From Spirochaetes bacterium RIFOXYC1_FULL_54_7 (GTDB taxonomy: Bacteria; Spirochaetota; Spirochaetia; Treponematales; UBA12059), in NCBI GenBank assembly GCA_001830645.1, contig MIBM01000222.1, positions 4,947 through 12,398 of the forward strand: DNA of 7,452 nt, read 5' to 3'. Below, piece after piece: positions 5,393-7,452 of the stretch. A model generated the notes under the pieces. That model was not told the origin of the DNA. It made no database searches and saw nothing but the letters and a program-made list of their open reading frames with translations. The first letter of the stretch is position 1, and every line of letters begins with the position of its first letter. The translations under genes were made by a program, and so were the position numbers.

Positions 5393-7438
5393 GTGGAGGC
5401 TGCGGAAATTAAGTCCAATATTGACAAATCCCGGATAGCCCTGTGGACTTTAGTGGCAGTCCCCGCCATGGTCCTGCTTGTTAGCGGTACAATAACCTGG
5501 CAGCTCGAAACCCTGAAAAACCTGGGTTATTTTACCCTCATTTCCGTTGCCTTTTTCGCTTTTCTCTTGTCTCCCGGTTTTCGCAAGGAGGGCATAGTCC
5601 TGGGGGCTTCTTTTTTCTGGTACGTGGTATTCCTGTGCCTCTCGCTCGTATCCCTGATCTGGGCACGGTTGACCTATGAATCATCCCTATACCTGGCTAT
5701 CCATTTTGCCAACCTGGTGCTTCTATTGTTGGCTGCGAACGTTTTCAGGCAGGAGAAGGACCTGGTTCTTGTTCTGCCTTCTCTTACCGTCGTTCTTTCC
5801 ATCCTGTCTTTCATTGGCTTTCTGGAACGGTGCCGGATTGTCGAACCCTACGGGGCCTATAGTCCAAGCCGCATAATCTCCACCATGGGAAATGCGGGTT
5901 ACCTGGGAGGGATCCTGGCAGCCCTGATTCCTGCAGCATGTGCCTTTGCTTTGGTCTCCGGTAAAAAAGGGAAAGGCCTCAGGCTCTTCTTCACAACGAT
6001 CCTTGCATGGGTCCCGGCAGCTGCAGGAGTCGTAGCCCTGTTTTTTACCGGAGCCCGTGGAGGAATGATAACGGCGGCAGCAGGACTTGTCATATTTAGT
6101 ATCCTGCTCCTTGGTGTGTCCAGTCCAGGATCAACCAAGGCCAATGCACCCCCGAATGCTGCAAACCAGGTACGGAAAGCACAGGCATCGAGACGATTCA
6201 TTCTTTTATCCATCATCGTACTCTCTTTCGTTGTATTCGCGGGCTTCATCGCCTTCAACCCTGCCTTCCGGGCACTGATACGGTCTGAGCCTGGTTCAAT
6301 GCCAACCGGAGGAACCAGTATATTCAACAACAGGCTTGGGGCCTGGCGGGCTGCCATCTTGATCTGGCTCTCCGAAGGACCACGGTCCATCCTGGTCGGC
6401 AGGGGTATGGGAAGTTATTATGTGCTTGGTTTCTCGTACTTTCCCCCTGATTATCTGCTGGAGGCATCAACCTTCAGCTTCAAGCACGCACATAATGAGT
6501 ACCTGCAATTGCTGGCCGAGGGGGGAATTTTTTCTCTTGTCTCCTGGCTTGTTCTTGTCTTCTTCTCTTCGAGACGGGCGGTAGGCGCCGCCCGGAATCC
6601 TGAGCTGAGCATCACGGCAAGAGCCCTTGCCGCAGCCGTGGCGGCGGGTAGCATTTCCATGCTCATCCAGAATCTGTCGGATCCATTGTTGCGGACCTCC
6701 AGCGCCCAAGTTCTCTATTACTTTTTTACCTGTATATCCTTCGCACTGCCCTTGCCTGCCGGTAGCAAGATCAAAGTCAGGGAGCTCCATGTTTCAACGA
6801 AGATCCCCAAGGCTTTCGCAGGTATTACTGTTGTGCTGCTTCTCTGTTTCTCGCTGTTTCAGGGTTACAAGTCTTTCCAGGTCGATACCGCCTTGCTCGA
6901 TGCCTTCAGTTCGGAGAGCATGGATGCCGCGCTGGATAGTTTTGACAAGGTCCTTGAGCGCGACCCGGACAATATTCATGCCCTGTATGAAAAACTGAGC
7001 AGGCTATCACGCAGTCCCCAGGAAGCGATCACCACTGCTGAACGGATCGAAAAGGTCATTCCGGGTTTCCGCCAGACCGCACTGTTCAAGGGTATGGCCG
7101 AGTCTCTTGCTGGGCGATACAAAGAGGCAAGCGTTTCATTACGCCGCTACCTTTCACAGGAATCCTTCAATAACGCCGCATGGGCTCATATCATCACTTG
7201 TGAAGTCATGCTTGCCGATACAGATTCCGCCGCCGCTTCGCTGGGTGATTTCTTTCGGGCCAGGCACAGCCTTGTCATGAGGTGGAAGGAAGATTATTTC
7301 AATCTTGAGGAGCGTGAGTTGCGCCTGGGTCTTTCCGGTTCTTCCAGCCGCAGCTACAGCGAAGATGGATTCCTGGTGGCCGAGCTTAATATACCGCATC
7401 TGAACAGGGTGGCCACCAGGAATCCATCTTCGCTGTAG
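5393..7438 (+). CDS. O-antigen ligase (WaaL/Wzy_C) family membrane protein with TPR tail; 3' end probably artificial
   Basis: This 681-aa reading frame has about 12-13 hydrophobic segments between residues 16 and 490. Signature features are G-N-A-G-Y-L-G-G at 166-173, T-G-A-R-G-G at 219-224, N-N-R-L-G-A-W at 312-318 and HAHNEYLQLLAEGG at 365-378. The last is the hallmark His-rich motif of the Wzy_C family, in its large extracytoplasmic loop (about 290-378). Such proteins join or polymerise undecaprenyl-linked glycans: O-antigen to lipid A core, polysaccharide polymerisation, or protein O-glycosylation. The sequence does not say which. Residues about 500-645 after the last membrane segment look like TPR helices, a known arrangement in the family. 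The frame opens after a TAA at 5387-5389, and GTG 5393 is the only standard start that keeps the first membrane segment. A GGAGG at 5395-5399 overlaps the first codons, so the start is uncertain. Residues 675-681 and the stop are encoded in an inverted copy of the gene's own upstream sequence, so the natural C-terminus is probably missing. Confidence 0.9.
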   Translation: MEAAEIKSNIDKSRIALWTLVAVPAMVLLVSGTITWQLETLKNLGYFTLISVAFFAFLLSPGFRKEGIVLGASFFWYVVFLCLSLVSLIWARLTYESSLYLAIHFANLVLLLLAANVFRQEKDLVLVLPSLTVVLSILSFIGFLERCRIVEPYGAYSPSRIISTMGNAGYLGGILAALIPAACAFALVSGKKGKGLRLFFTTILAWVPAAAGVVALFFTGARGGMITAAAGLVIFSILLLGVSSPGSTKANAPPNAANQVRKAQASRRFILLSIIVLSFVVFAGFIAFNPAFRALIRSEPGSMPTGGTSIFNNRLGAWRAAILIWLSEGPRSILVGRGMGSYYVLGFSYFPPDYLLEASTFSFKHAHNEYLQLLAEGGIFSLVSWLVLVFFSSRRAVGAARNPELSITARALAAAVAAGSISMLIQNLSDPLLRTSSAQVLYYFFTCISFALPLPAGSKIKVRELHVSTKIPKAFAGITVVLLLCFSLFQGYKSFQVDTALLDAFSSESMDAALDSFDKVLERDPDNIHALYEKLSRLSRSPQEAITTAERIEKVIPGFRQTALFKGMAESLAGRYKEASVSLRRYLSQESFNNAAWAHIITCEVMLADTDSAAASLGDFFRARHSLVMRWKEDYFNLEERELRLGLSGSSSRSYSEDGFLVAELNIPHLNRVATRNPSSL

Positions 7439-7452
7439 CTGCGGCTGGAAGA
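7340..7452. repeat. Perfect 42-base inverted repeat running to the end of the window
   Basis: Bases 7340-7381 and 7411-7452 are exact reverse complements over all 42 positions, separated by 29 bases (7382-7410). The right arm reaches the last base of the window, so the true extent is unknown. The left arm is ordinary coding sequence of the ligase. The right arm is its antisense copy and supplies the stop codon at 7436-7438. GGCC occurs at both inner edges (7378-7381 and 7411-7414), which is consistent with microhomology-primed fold-back. No T-run is visible, and the stem is much longer than normal for a terminator. Confidence 0.97.

Noticed and set aside
5421..5449. Possible promoter: TTGACA at 5421 with a hexamer 17 bases later
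   Set aside because: The -35 is perfect but the -10 position reads TGGACT, only three of six matches. It lies inside the ligase coding sequence, and using it would require a start within the first membrane segment.
5899..6390. 163-aa open frame on the minus strand inside the ligase gene
   Set aside because: It is antisense to conserved membrane segments and motifs of the ligase, and its low-complexity A/P/R composition is typical of a shadow frame.
7340..7452. Reading the terminal inverted repeat as a transcription terminator
   Set aside because: The stem is perfect over at least 42 bases with a 29-base loop, its left arm is coding sequence and no T-run is visible. It does not resemble an intrinsic terminator.

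Overview
The window reads as a chromosomal piece from a Gram-negative-type (diderm) bacterium. Two adjacent genes encode lipoproteins with signal-peptidase II signals and long arrays of Ig-like domains, and a third encodes a WaaL/Wzy-family (O-antigen ligase type) membrane protein. Relaxed lipoboxes and this style of large modular surface lipoprotein are compatible with a spirochaete, but that is a low-confidence guess from protein style only. All four genes are on the + strand. No RNA gene, CRISPR array, transposon or phage gene was seen.

Layout: (1) 2-598 is the 3' part of a TPR-repeat protein whose 5' end lies outside the window. (2) 586-3261 overlaps it by 13 bases and encodes an 891-aa lipoprotein: a fibronectin-III-like domain, six tandem atrophied bacterial Ig-like modules, then a C-terminal domain that looks like a five-bladed tectonin/tachylectin-type beta-propeller. 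(3) 3318-5327, after a 56-base gap with a nested hairpin and a good Shine-Dalgarno, encodes a second, 669-aa lipoprotein: a beta-sandwich, two chitobiase-C-terminal-like domains, an ASH/HYDIN-like 'choice-of-anchor D' domain, a tyrosine-rich module and a final Ig-like domain. A strong intrinsic terminator (5349-5387) closes this apparent three-gene operon. (4) 5393-7438 encodes a polytopic O-antigen-ligase-family protein with a C-terminal TPR tail.

The three upstream genes look like one transcription unit making envelope or surface proteins. The ligase begins only five bases after the terminator, so it probably has separate expression, and its start codon is not cleanly defined.

The most striking feature is at the right edge. 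The last 42 bases (7411-7452) are an exact reverse complement of 7340-7381, separated by 29 bases, and the arms run to the end of the sequence. The ligase stop codon and its last seven residues lie in the folded-back copy, so its annotated C-terminus is probably not the real one. The junction carries a GGCC microhomology, which fits a fold-back chimera at a contig end. A genuine large inverted repeat cannot be excluded from sequence alone.
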